A stretch of 49,257 nucleotides of DNA from a virus. Positions 41,650 to 49,257 of the stretch are shown piece after piece; position 1 is the first letter of the stretch, and every line of letters begins with the position of its first letter. Both the position numbers and the translations under genes were made by a program. Under the pieces are notes generated by a model. The model ran no database searches. It saw only the letters and a list, made by a program, of their open reading frames with translations, and was not told where the DNA came from. The stretch lies in IMG/VR virus record IMGVR_UViG_3300031886_000006, positions 1 to 49,257 of that record. One strand, 5' to 3'.

Positions 41650-41822
41650 TAGAAAATAACTACGTCGTTTCGGCAGCCCGTCTATCTGAAGTCTTTCATA
41701 CCAGCCCCATAGAACTCCTCAAAAGTGATGAGGACGAATGGCTGATTTTGATGGCCTGTGCTAAAGTTATACAGGATGACCGCGCCAAACAGGAACGCGA
41801 ACGGGAGTCAAATCGCCCCTGA
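41643..41822 (+). CDS. -1 frame extension of the tail chaperone (GT-type product)
   Basis: The -1 frame is open from at least 41559 to a TGA at 41820-41822 and has no start codon except a late ATG at 41751. Beyond the zero-frame stop it reads DNLVENNYVVSAARLSEVFH ... ELLKSDEDEWLILM and ends in a charged helix rich in Arg and Glu, a believable GT-type domain. A ribosome slipping -1 before the stop would join it to the chaperone. I see no classic slippery heptamer. CCCT at 41622-41625, giving ...DP then YESVFDN, is a possible slip point, unproven. Confidence 0.7.
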   Translation, partial: NLVENNYVVSAARLSEVFHTSPIELLKSDEDEWLILMACAKVIQDDRAKQERERESNRP

Positions 41823-41850
41823 TTGATCGGTCTAAAGTGGTGGAGCACTT

Positions 41851-44800
41851 ATGGCCGATGAAACTGCTGACCTTAAAGTCAGAGCCAGATATACTGGCGA
41901 ACGAGAGATGCGCAAGGCAAAGCGCGATCTCATTGGCATCACTGCTGCTGCGGCTGCTGCGGACAGGAAACTGTCCAAGTTGGGTCTGTCCTCTGGCAAA
42001 CTCGAAAAGAATCTAACGCAGTCCACTCAAAAGTTTAAGCGCGTTTTCGACGATTTCCACAAAATGATCAGAGGCTTCGGCACGGTCATTACCAAAACCA
42101 TTTCGATGTCCGCCAAATTGTTCATTGGCGAATTTGCCCTGATGTCCGCCGCAATGATTGGTCTGCACGGCCTGTTTGGCATTGGCAGATGGTTGATGAA
42201 GGGTTACCACGGCGCGATCAAGATGGTCGCTGCTGCCGCCGCTGGGGCAACAGCCGCTCTCGCTGCCCTGTCTGCCGCCCTTCGGGAACAACAGACCGCG
42301 ATGTTCGGCTACCAAGGCCTCAATCTGGGGTTCAAAGAACTTGGTTCGAACATCAGCAGCGTCCGCGCTGTAGTGCGGAGTCTCCACACGGACGCCAACC
42401 TCGCTGCTGCCGGCATGGCGAACCTCAACGCTGCATTTGCCGCAGTGAATCAGAAGTCCACGTTCACCTCTGGGTCGCAACGCCTGTTGACCGACTTGAT
42501 GGATTTTGCTTCTGCCGGTCAGCCACTCGACAAGGGTATTAAGTCTGCTGGTGAATTTATCGGGGTGCTGCAGGATGTTGATTCAACTTGGAGCGAAATC
42601 ATACAGTCCGCAAAGGCTATGGGCCCAGCGATGGAGAAGGCGCTGAAAGAGGGCCAGTTTAAGAACGCTGCTGAACTGAGGAAAGCAATCACCTCAGGAG
42701 AGTTGGCTATTGCTGGGGGCGTTGCCGGTCAATGGGACAATGTAAACGACACCTTGATATCTAGGTTTAAAGCGACATTTGCGGTACTTAGAACCGATTT
42801 TGCGGATCTTGGTGACACGTTCATGGCCCCACTGAAGGACGGCCTAGAAGAGGTATCCCACATTCTTCGTCGCCTGATGTTCCGCATCCGAGGCGACATC
42901 GGCGCGTTTGGTGCCGGCTCGTTTGTCGATGTCATGGTGGCGGCAGCGGAGAAATTGGAAAGCGGGATGACCAGACTCATCCACCACTGGCTACCGCTGG
43001 CAACAGGCATGTTTGGCCGTATCGGCGGATGGTGGGAACGCTTCGGGGCGGGGTGGGACAGGGTAATTATTGGGCTAAGGCCGTTGCTGAAGGGCGCGGA
43101 AGTCCTGGAAGACATGTTCATGAACATCCTTCGTCCTCTTGGCGAATATTTTAGCGACACTTTCGGATCGTTCAATAATTTGCTCCAGTCCAACAGGGAC
43201 GTATTCCTGGAGTTCGGCGATGCGCTCGGCGAGTTGTTGACGGCGTTCCTTTCTTTGCAGTCCTTCTTCAAGGAACTGATGATCGACTCGATGCCGTTCT
43301 TCATGAAGATCATGAGGGGTCTTGCCGGCATTATCGGCAATATAGAAAGTGGCCTTCGGGGCATCAGCAAGGTTGTTGGTGGTCTTGGTGGCGCGTTGGG
43401 TCCGTTCATGATGCTGATGGGCCTCCAGTTGGCTGGCCGTCAGATGAGGTCAAACAAGGGTGGTTGGCTCGGACAGCCCATGACCACGCAGTCGATGAAC
43501 GTGACCGCTAACGGACCTGTATCAATTGGTGGTGCTGCTGTGAGCGGCATCACTCAGAAGGGGCAGATCAGTTCATCGGCTGCCGGTTCGGGCGCTGCGT
43601 TCTACGGCGGTGGTGCTGCTGCTGGTGGTGGTGGTCACGGCCCCTTGCCTCCCGGAGGGCGACTTCAGCATCCCAGTGGCCTTCAAGTCCCGGGTAAGTA
43701 TTTTCAGCACACCGGTGGTGGCCAGTACAAGATGATGCCCATGCCGATGGGCGGTGCTGGCGCTGCTGGCGACGCTGCTACGGGTGGCCTCAAGTCTTGG
43801 AAAGGAGACATGGCAGCGTCTAAGGCGGAGAGGACAGCCGGCAGGACGGCTCCAGGCCAAACGGGCCCCAAGGGTCGATTTGGACGCTGGGGAGCAGCAA
43901 ACGCTGGAGCGCGGGCATCGACCATCGGGCAACGACTGTCGGGCCTTGATAAGGGGTTCGGCGGAAGGATGGGCACTGGTCTGGGTCTGGGCTTGGCAGC
44001 ACAATATGGCCCAGAAGAGATGAAAGGGGCATTCGGTCTCGGCTCCATGGTGGGCATGTTCAACGCGCGTGGCGGGCTCGCCGTGGGCGGTCTCGGTGCT
44101 GCAATGCAGGCAGAAAGCATTGTCGGCGGAGTAGGTGCCGGTGCAATGGGTGGCGCTGCTCTTGGTTCATTGGTCAATCCCATTGTGGGTGCCCAGGTCG
44201 GTGCCGTTTTGGGTGGCGTCATGGGCGGTGTCATGGGCGCCTTGAACAAGTTCGGAGCAGAGAAGAGAAGGGTCAGAGAGTCGGCAAAGGAGGCGGCCAA
44301 ACAAGTAGTCGATTCGATGACTGAGGGTCTCAACCAGGTTATTGCAGAATTTGGACGCGTGGGAATGACTGCGGAACGCGTGCGAAAGGGATACGGACTG
44401 GATAAGCAAAGACGGCTGCTCGACAGGATGAAGGGCGCCATGGGGGATCAGGGTCTCGGTCCGGGAATTGTCAACAGGGGTGGCACTCCCATGAGAGACA
44501 ACGGAGACGGAACGTTCACTCCCGTTAACACAATGGATTTTGAGACCATGCAGCCGAAGCACCAGTCAAAAGTGGCTGCAATGGTGGTTAACGACGTACT
44601 TAAAGATCCTGGTAAATATGGGATCGAACTGACTGGGAAACAGATCGAAGAGGCTGCCAAGAACCCCATAGAATTCATGAACGAGTATTCAAAGGAAATG
44701 AAAACTCAACTTGATGCACGCACGAATGTTATAGACAAGTACCAGAATCGTATTGATGACCTAAGTGACACGTTCGGCATAAGTGAGCAACGAGCCAGAG

Positions 44801-46044
44801 AACTCGCTGAGGCAGCCGGAGTTAATCTATACGACGCTTTTGGCAACATGACCGAGATGACCCGGGACATGGCCCGGCAGATGAACATTACGCAAGCATC
44901 GATGGAATCTGTGTGGGGCAACTTTATTGCGGATGTGATCTTCAATCCCCTTCAAAGCATTGAGAAGGCCGCAGCAGCGCCTAGCGCGATGAATGAACGG
45001 GCGCGCGCCTTCAGGGAAGAGGGCCTGACGGCCGAGACCCGGACAGTGGAATCGGTTGTCCAGTTCCTGTCGGGAATGATGGGGGACATGATCGATTACG
45101 GCGGCAACGACTGGGCCGCGAACGAATTCCTCAGGCAGTTCGGTCCCGAAGGGGTCGCATTCACGGATCCCACCGGACCCTTGTATGGCCAGCAGGACAT
45201 GATGGATAATCCCATGCTTCAGCGCATGGTCGATAATGCCCTACAGGTGCACACAGAAACGTTGGAACGGACGCTTCAGGAGTTCAGTGGCGGCAATCTC
45301 GCAGCAGCCGGTTTCCGCCTGAGCGGAGTAAGCGGACAAGACCTGGCGGGTGTCGATCAGGAAGCGCTACGGGCATTCCTACAGAGTCCGGCACTAAACA
45401 TTACTGAGGGGGCGTCTGGACAAATGCAAGACGCGCAGCGCCAGCACATCGAAAACACGCTCAGAGCCCTGGGTCTAGAGGGCGCCATGGTTGGCATCAT
45501 GGGGCCAACCGCCGAAGAAAAATTGGGTACCGCTGCTCAGTCTCTCGCAGACACCAGCGCAGTAATCAAGGACGCCATGGACTTGGTGATTCAAGAGTTG
45601 AGCCCTGGCGACACTAAGAGGCCCATCGGAGACGTTGGCTCCACGCTTGGAAGCACCATGAACAAATACAACATGCTCAACGGTCAGTTGCCGGGCACAC
45701 GCATGATCACATCCGGTTATCGAAACTACGCGTTGGGTTCAATCAACTCCGATCACGTCATGGGGCGCGCCCTCGATGTAGTCGGTTCGAACCTGAATGG
45801 GCTACAAAGCCTCACTCAGGCCAATGGTGGATTTGCTGAGTTCCATGGCTCGGGTAGCGGCAGGCACCTCCACATGGTTCCGAATGCACAGGGGGACACG
45901 GCGGGTCCAGTAGGTGGCGGAGGGAGCACCTACAACTACAACATCAACGTTGAGGGTGGTCCTAATGCGCATCCTCAAGAAGTGGCAAGATTGGTGATGG
46001 ACGAGATCGAACGGACTTCACGAAATCGTAGGGAGAGGGCCTGA
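41851..46044 (+). CDS. Tape measure protein with embedded M15-type peptidase
   Basis: 1397 residues. The tape measure sets tail length; at about 1.5 angstrom per residue this predicts a tail near 200 nm. The N-terminus is basic and helical, with hydrophobic segments between about residues 85 and 145. A Gly/Ala-rich stretch at 540-600 and a long Gly/Ala/Met-rich hydrophobic block near 745-800 could insert in the host membrane. Near 1280-1345 lies a zinc peptidase of the M15/VanY type: ITSGYRN, SDHVMGRALD (His1302, Asp1309) and HLH (His1339, His1341), which would cut peptidoglycan crosslinks on entry. GGTGGAG precedes the ATG. Its stop overlaps the next ATG. Confidence 0.94.
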   Translation: MADETADLKVRARYTGEREMRKAKRDLIGITAAAAAADRKLSKLGLSSGKLEKNLTQSTQKFKRVFDDFHKMIRGFGTVITKTISMSAKLFIGEFALMSAAMIGLHGLFGIGRWLMKGYHGAIKMVAAAAAGATAALAALSAALREQQTAMFGYQGLNLGFKELGSNISSVRAVVRSLHTDANLAAAGMANLNAAFAAVNQKSTFTSGSQRLLTDLMDFASAGQPLDKGIKSAGEFIGVLQDVDSTWSEIIQSAKAMGPAMEKALKEGQFKNAAELRKAITSGELAIAGGVAGQWDNVNDTLISRFKATFAVLRTDFADLGDTFMAPLKDGLEEVSHILRRLMFRIRGDIGAFGAGSFVDVMVAAAEKLESGMTRLIHHWLPLATGMFGRIGGWWERFGAGWDRVIIGLRPLLKGAEVLEDMFMNILRPLGEYFSDTFGSFNNLLQSNRDVFLEFGDALGELLTAFLSLQSFFKELMIDSMPFFMKIMRGLAGIIGNIESGLRGISKVVGGLGGALGPFMMLMGLQLAGRQMRSNKGGWLGQPMTTQSMNVTANGPVSIGGAAVSGITQKGQISSSAAGSGAAFYGGGAAAGGGGHGPLPPGGRLQHPSGLQVPGKYFQHTGGGQYKMMPMPMGGAGAAGDAATGGLKSWKGDMAASKAERTAGRTAPGQTGPKGRFGRWGAANAGARASTIGQRLSGLDKGFGGRMGTGLGLGLAAQYGPEEMKGAFGLGSMVGMFNARGGLAVGGLGAAMQAESIVGGVGAGAMGGAALGSLVNPIVGAQVGAVLGGVMGGVMGALNKFGAEKRRVRESAKEAAKQVVDSMTEGLNQVIAEFGRVGMTAERVRKGYGLDKQRRLLDRMKGAMGDQGLGPGIVNRGGTPMRDNGDGTFTPVNTMDFETMQPKHQSKVAAMVVNDVLKDPGKYGIELTGKQIEEAAKNPIEFMNEYSKEMKTQLDARTNVIDKYQNRIDDLSDTFGISEQRARELAEAAGVNLYDAFGNMTEMTRDMARQMNITQASMESVWGNFIADVIFNPLQSIEKAAAAPSAMNERARAFREEGLTAETRTVESVVQFLSGMMGDMIDYGGNDWAANEFLRQFGPEGVAFTDPTGPLYGQQDMMDNPMLQRMVDNALQVHTETLERTLQEFSGGNLAAAGFRLSGVSGQDLAGVDQEALRAFLQSPALNITEGASGQMQDAQRQHIENTLRALGLEGAMVGIMGPTAEEKLGTAAQSLADTSAVIKDAMDLVIQELSPGDTKRPIGDVGSTLGSTMNKYNMLNGQLPGTRMITSGYRNYALGSINSDHVMGRALDVVGSNLNGLQSLTQANGGFAEFHGSGSGRHLHMVPNAQGDTAGPVGGGGSTYNYNINVEGGPNAHPQEVARLVMDEIERTSRNRRERA

Positions 46045-47693
46045 TGGCGTACCTGGGTACCTACGAAGATACGTCAACCATCGAGACTGACAGTTACACG
46101 GCATGGCCCATCGACACGATGATTACCCGGCTTTCACCTAATGACTTCAATCCGCAGGTTATATGGAATGACGTTACTCATATCATGACTGAGCGGGTTG
46201 GGGTGGTGGAACTTGACAATATCTTGTATCGGGTTCCTCTATGGAATCGCTTGACTGAAGATGGAAACCTGTTGTTGTCTGCGGATACGCAAAGACTTCT
46301 GGTTTATCAGGTTGGTGATCAGTGGGATGAAACCACTCCCGTTCAATTTAGATGGTATCCAGGCCAGTACGTCATCAAAAGTATCAATAGTGAGATGACT
46401 TGGATGGAGATGGTCAATAGGGGGGTTGATCCGAATGATCCACGGTATGCAGAACTGAGTGGCGAGGCAGCGGGTCGACGAGGGCATCTTGGTGGAAGTC
46501 GTAGCACTGGGACTGGCCGGAAGGGTTCAGCCGCCCGGGCCTCGACTGAAATCTATGAGGCCGCATTGAACGTGGGGAACTACTTAGATTCGTATTACAA
46601 CTCGCTGATGCCCAAAATGCAGATTGTTGCTGATGCCGTTCTGAGGGAGCGTGCGTCGCAGAGTGACAATTCGGCTTGGATGCGTGGTGGGATTATTACT
46701 AATTCTATTAAGCAAAGGTTGCTTGATAGAGGCTTCACCAGTGGGCAGACCGACTGGTTTATGGCTAGGGGCAGATTGACGCTACCTGACCAATTTTCTC
46801 CAGAACGGGGAAAAAGGGTCGGGCCAGGCACCGGCTCTGTTCCTCTGCCGGACGAGTCGGTTCCTGAACTCGCTCCCGTTAAGGCGGCAACCGTTATTAC
46901 GGTCAAGGCTCCATTCGGTTACCTCAGACCTGACCCATCGTTGATTCCTGACCTGAGGCCCCAGTTGGTGCAGTACCACTCGTCCTATCCAAAGGGGCGT
47001 GTCGACAGTCGGTTTGGAGCAAGGGATCCGAATCGTCCTACCGTTAATGAAAGGATGATCCCTCAGGTGGAAGTATTTCACTTCCCTTACATACCGCAGG
47101 ACATCCAGTATTCAGGTTTGGGATCGGAGTGGACTGAGATTCCGCGTGCGGCAGACATGCCTGCCGTGGAATGGAGTCGGTGGCACCTGATGAAGGCCAC
47201 CATGGAGTTTCTCATTGCCGAACGTGGCGACGGAATCTTCCAAAGCGTCCATGAGGAACTAGAAAAACTTCGGAGAATGGCACAGCGCCCTTATCCGATA
47301 TCAGTGTATGGCATGGATTCCCTATTGAGGATATCAATGAGGCGGGCAGAGCAGACAGGAAAGCCTCTCGAGTTCGTGATTGCCGACCTTTCGTTGGGTT
47401 CCTTGCGACGCACCATGCGGGCCGGCGATAAGGAAATCACGGCTGCTCAGGTCAAACTCACATTACAGGAGATTCCGGTAGAGGAAATCCGTTTGGCCAG
47501 ATTCCCGGTGCCGGGATTTACGGAAGACGTCGATGTCAGCGCCCCTGACGATACTGGTGAGTGCCTGGGCTTGTTTACGGACAACATATCCGACCTTAGT
47601 GACTACCATAAAGTCGCTGGTCAGGAAAGTACCATCATTGACGCCGGCGATGGTTGCACTCCTACCGGCTTCTACCCCCCACGCCCACGCTAA
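46044..47693 (+). CDS. Baseplate / tail hub-associated protein
   Basis: 549 residues, overlapping the tape measure stop by one base. The N-terminal 150 residues are beta-rich, with DDNILYRVPL-like strands and QFRWYPGQYVI. A Gly/Ser/Arg linker follows near 150-170, then a helical region. Residues about 330-480 recall the hub-linking proteins near the tape measure in contractile tails: FHFPYIPQDIQYSGLGSEWT, then EFLIAERGDGIF ... LEKLRRMAQRPYPISVYGMD, and FVIADLSLGSLRRTM with VKLTLQEI. No clear LysM repeat was found. A baseplate role is based on gene order and this pattern. Confidence 0.8.
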   Translation: MAYLGTYEDTSTIETDSYTAWPIDTMITRLSPNDFNPQVIWNDVTHIMTERVGVVELDNILYRVPLWNRLTEDGNLLLSADTQRLLVYQVGDQWDETTPVQFRWYPGQYVIKSINSEMTWMEMVNRGVDPNDPRYAELSGEAAGRRGHLGGSRSTGTGRKGSAARASTEIYEAALNVGNYLDSYYNSLMPKMQIVADAVLRERASQSDNSAWMRGGIITNSIKQRLLDRGFTSGQTDWFMARGRLTLPDQFSPERGKRVGPGTGSVPLPDESVPELAPVKAATVITVKAPFGYLRPDPSLIPDLRPQLVQYHSSYPKGRVDSRFGARDPNRPTVNERMIPQVEVFHFPYIPQDIQYSGLGSEWTEIPRAADMPAVEWSRWHLMKATMEFLIAERGDGIFQSVHEELEKLRRMAQRPYPISVYGMDSLLRISMRRAEQTGKPLEFVIADLSLGSLRRTMRAGDKEITAAQVKLTLQEIPVEEIRLARFPVPGFTEDVDVSAPDDTGECLGLFTDNISDLSDYHKVAGQESTIIDAGDGCTPTGFYPPRPR

Positions 47694-47696
47694 CAA

Positions 47697-48788
47697 ATGA
47701 AAACTCGACAGCAGAGAGGCCCGGGTCTGACCTGGACGGAGGGGGATATCGACTCCGTCATAGATGACGCAATTCTGACCACGAGTGTCAGTTATTCCAT
47801 GGACATGGCAACAGAAATTACTGTTTCCGTGTTGGATCGCAACTTTGAAATGGCCCGCCGAAATTACTTCTGGGTCACTCGTGATGTTTGGTGGACGTCT
47901 GACACGGTTCACGGGTTCAGCGAGTATTCCTACCAGGGGGGATCCAAGCAGCATGTCCAACAGTTGATGGAGATTGCTTCTGCCGGCGTCAACCAGGGTC
48001 CAGCCGCAAGTCCTGTCTGGGAACTTCAGTTACGAACGAAGGCCATCCAGCAGATGAAACGCGATCGTAGTAGAACTAAAGAATATGTTGACAATGCTGC
48101 TACGGGATATGTAAAAAGAACGGCTGAAGAATTTGGTTTGATTCCGGTCATCCAGTATTCAAACGAGGGCCATGCACACTTTGGCAATTTTGGTGATATC
48201 AAACAGTTCAAATACGGGGAAGAGCGTGGGGAATCTACATGGGATGTAATCGCCAGGTTGAAGGGTTCTGCTAAGGGCGACGAAAGTGATGCTAAACAGA
48301 GAACCAACTATGTGGCATTCGAAGCCAATGGTTATTTCTTTTTCTGCTCACAAGCGTGGCTGTTGGGCAAGTGGGGTACAGAAACCGCAACAGGTGGTTG
48401 GATGAATCCGAAGACAAGCCAGCGCGAATTGAGAGAGTTCACATACGTTCCGGCGGAGTGGCCGAGTCCAGCGCATCACCTGATTCAACTACACCAAATT
48501 CCAAATATCAGAAGGTCAGACAATGATCCGCTAGAGGTCACCGGGAGCATGCAGGTGGATAGGGCAAACGGAACCTCGCTGCGCCCAGGTATGACCATAC
48601 ATTTAACTTTGAAAGATGACACAGGGGCACCAATCGATGGATTGGGTGGGTTCTTCCTGATCGACAGAGTCGACTACACGCAAATGAGTAGCGATTCGGT
48701 CAGTGTGAACTTCAGGTCACCCGAACGAGCCGAAGGTTATATCCGAGAATACGCCCTAGAGGGCATGACAAGCGCTACACGACCATGA
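47697..48788 (+). CDS. Baseplate hub protein (gpD/XkdQ-like)
   Basis: 363 residues. It opens with WTEGDIDSVIDDAILTTSVS and MATEITVSVLDRNF, typical of hub proteins that begin with a ring of beta strands. A middle part with YVKRTAEEFGLIPVIQYSNE and ESTWDVIARLKGSA resembles the hub helix region. The end (GMTIHLTLKDDTGAPIDGLG ... FFLIDRVDYTQMSSDSVSVN) is the beta-rich part of XkdQ-like hubs. The stop overlaps the next ATG. It would hold the spike under the tube. Confidence 0.82.
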   Translation: MKTRQQRGPGLTWTEGDIDSVIDDAILTTSVSYSMDMATEITVSVLDRNFEMARRNYFWVTRDVWWTSDTVHGFSEYSYQGGSKQHVQQLMEIASAGVNQGPAASPVWELQLRTKAIQQMKRDRSRTKEYVDNAATGYVKRTAEEFGLIPVIQYSNEGHAHFGNFGDIKQFKYGEERGESTWDVIARLKGSAKGDESDAKQRTNYVAFEANGYFFFCSQAWLLGKWGTETATGGWMNPKTSQRELREFTYVPAEWPSPAHHLIQLHQIPNIRRSDNDPLEVTGSMQVDRANGTSLRPGMTIHLTLKDDTGAPIDGLGGFFLIDRVDYTQMSSDSVSVNFRSPERAEGYIREYALEGMTSATRP

Positions 48789-49257
48789 GTTTCTACAGCA
48801 CCGCTGGCGGTTCGAGTGACGTCATCCCGCCCGGCGGCCTCTATGTGGGCGTGGTTCTCGAGGTGGGGAAGGAAGACCCCCTCAGGGGCTACAGGGGCAA
48901 CGTGGGTGCTGTCAGAGTCAGCATTCAAGAACTTGGAGTGACTTTCGACTACACCCCCGTGGTGAGGGGGCCGGAAACGAATCCATACGTTAAGGACGAT
49001 CGGGTAATTTGCGCGTTTCTTAATAGCAGGCTTGAAGAAATCGTTATTTTGGGACGAATCAACCGCCTACCGATTGAACGTATGGTTGGTATCAACGTCG
49101 AAGAGCCGGCCTATCCGGTGCACATTGGTGGACAAACCACGCAATACGGCGTGACTCTCAAGATCGATCCAACTTCTTACTCGGGGTCGAACCGTGCTTC
49201 TATCCAGATGCACGAAACAATAATGGGGGCAGGCGCTACCACCACCGAGGAAGGGGA
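48785..49257 (+). CDS. Baseplate spike / OB-fold protein, cut by right edge
   Basis: The ATG overlaps the hub stop (ATGA), and the frame is open to the last base, giving at least 157 residues. PPGGLYVGVVLEVGKEDPLR, GAVRVSIQELGV, NPYVKDDRVICAFLN and EEIVILGRI follow the strand order of the gp5/VgrG-type OB-fold at the top of baseplate spikes. The part beyond (VGINVEEPAYPVHIGG ...) probably leads into the spike body outside the window. Called from fold pattern and gene order. Confidence 0.75.
   Translation, partial: MSFYSTAGGSSDVIPPGGLYVGVVLEVGKEDPLRGYRGNVGAVRVSIQELGVTFDYTPVVRGPETNPYVKDDRVICAFLNSRLEEIVILGRINRLPIERMVGINVEEPAYPVHIGGQTTQYGVTLKIDPTSYSGSNRASIQMHETIMGAGATTTEEG

Noticed and set aside
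43704-44441. 245-codon and nearby 226-codon minus-strand open frames inside the tape measure gene
   Set aside because: They are shadows of a Gly/Ala-rich reading frame on the plus strand, giving Pro/Ala/Ser-rich products with no ribosome site.

Overview
The window is part of the genome of a tailed double-stranded DNA phage (or prophage) with a contractile tail. The evidence is a large terminase, a portal, a HK97-type prohead protease, a tail sheath, a tail tube, a tail assembly chaperone with an out-of-frame extension, a 1397-residue tape measure and baseplate genes. The middling-to-high GC, the Shine-Dalgarno starts, and head-gene domains I associate with actinobacterial phages suggest an actinobacterial host. 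That is an inference. No tRNA, integrase, CRISPR array or insertion sequence was seen.

Two blocks diverge from a gap of about 50 bases near 28.34 kb. The left block (1-28312, minus strand) is a head operon read right to left: a small membrane protein, the portal, then a chain of very large proteins coupled by 1-14 base overlaps. These are 2633 residues (prohead protease at its N-terminus), 557 (Cys-rich, Pro/Glu-rich, PepSY-like), 2630, 1267, 133, 218, 646, and a protein of at least 588 residues cut by the window edge. No major capsid protein is recognisable in the window. It may lie beyond the left edge.

The right block (28364-49257, plus strand) starts with the large terminase. A DNA-processing set follows: Rad52-like annealing protein, zinc-ribbon protein, Cas4/AddB-type Fe-S nuclease, HNH nuclease and RuvC-like resolvase. 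Next is a ParB-like / PAPS-reductase-like / ParB-like cassette, probably acting on DNA modification or gene control. Then come head-tail connector genes, sheath, tube, chaperone, tape measure with an embedded M15-type peptidase, and three baseplate/hub genes, the last cut by the right edge.

The most unusual part is the left block. Four of the large proteins share a short recurring motif, G-[LVM]-R-[ST], at 14 places. Three share a Gly/Arg-rich stretch followed by an EF-hand-like DxDxDG calcium-loop module, and two share a CPxG...FTD...C motif. Between these lie modules resembling ParB-like nuclease, ADP-ribosyltransferase, zincin, kinase and KTSC domains. This looks like a set of phage polyvalent proteins, perhaps packaged in the head and cut by the protease fused to one of them. 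The domain resemblances come from reading motifs, not from searches.
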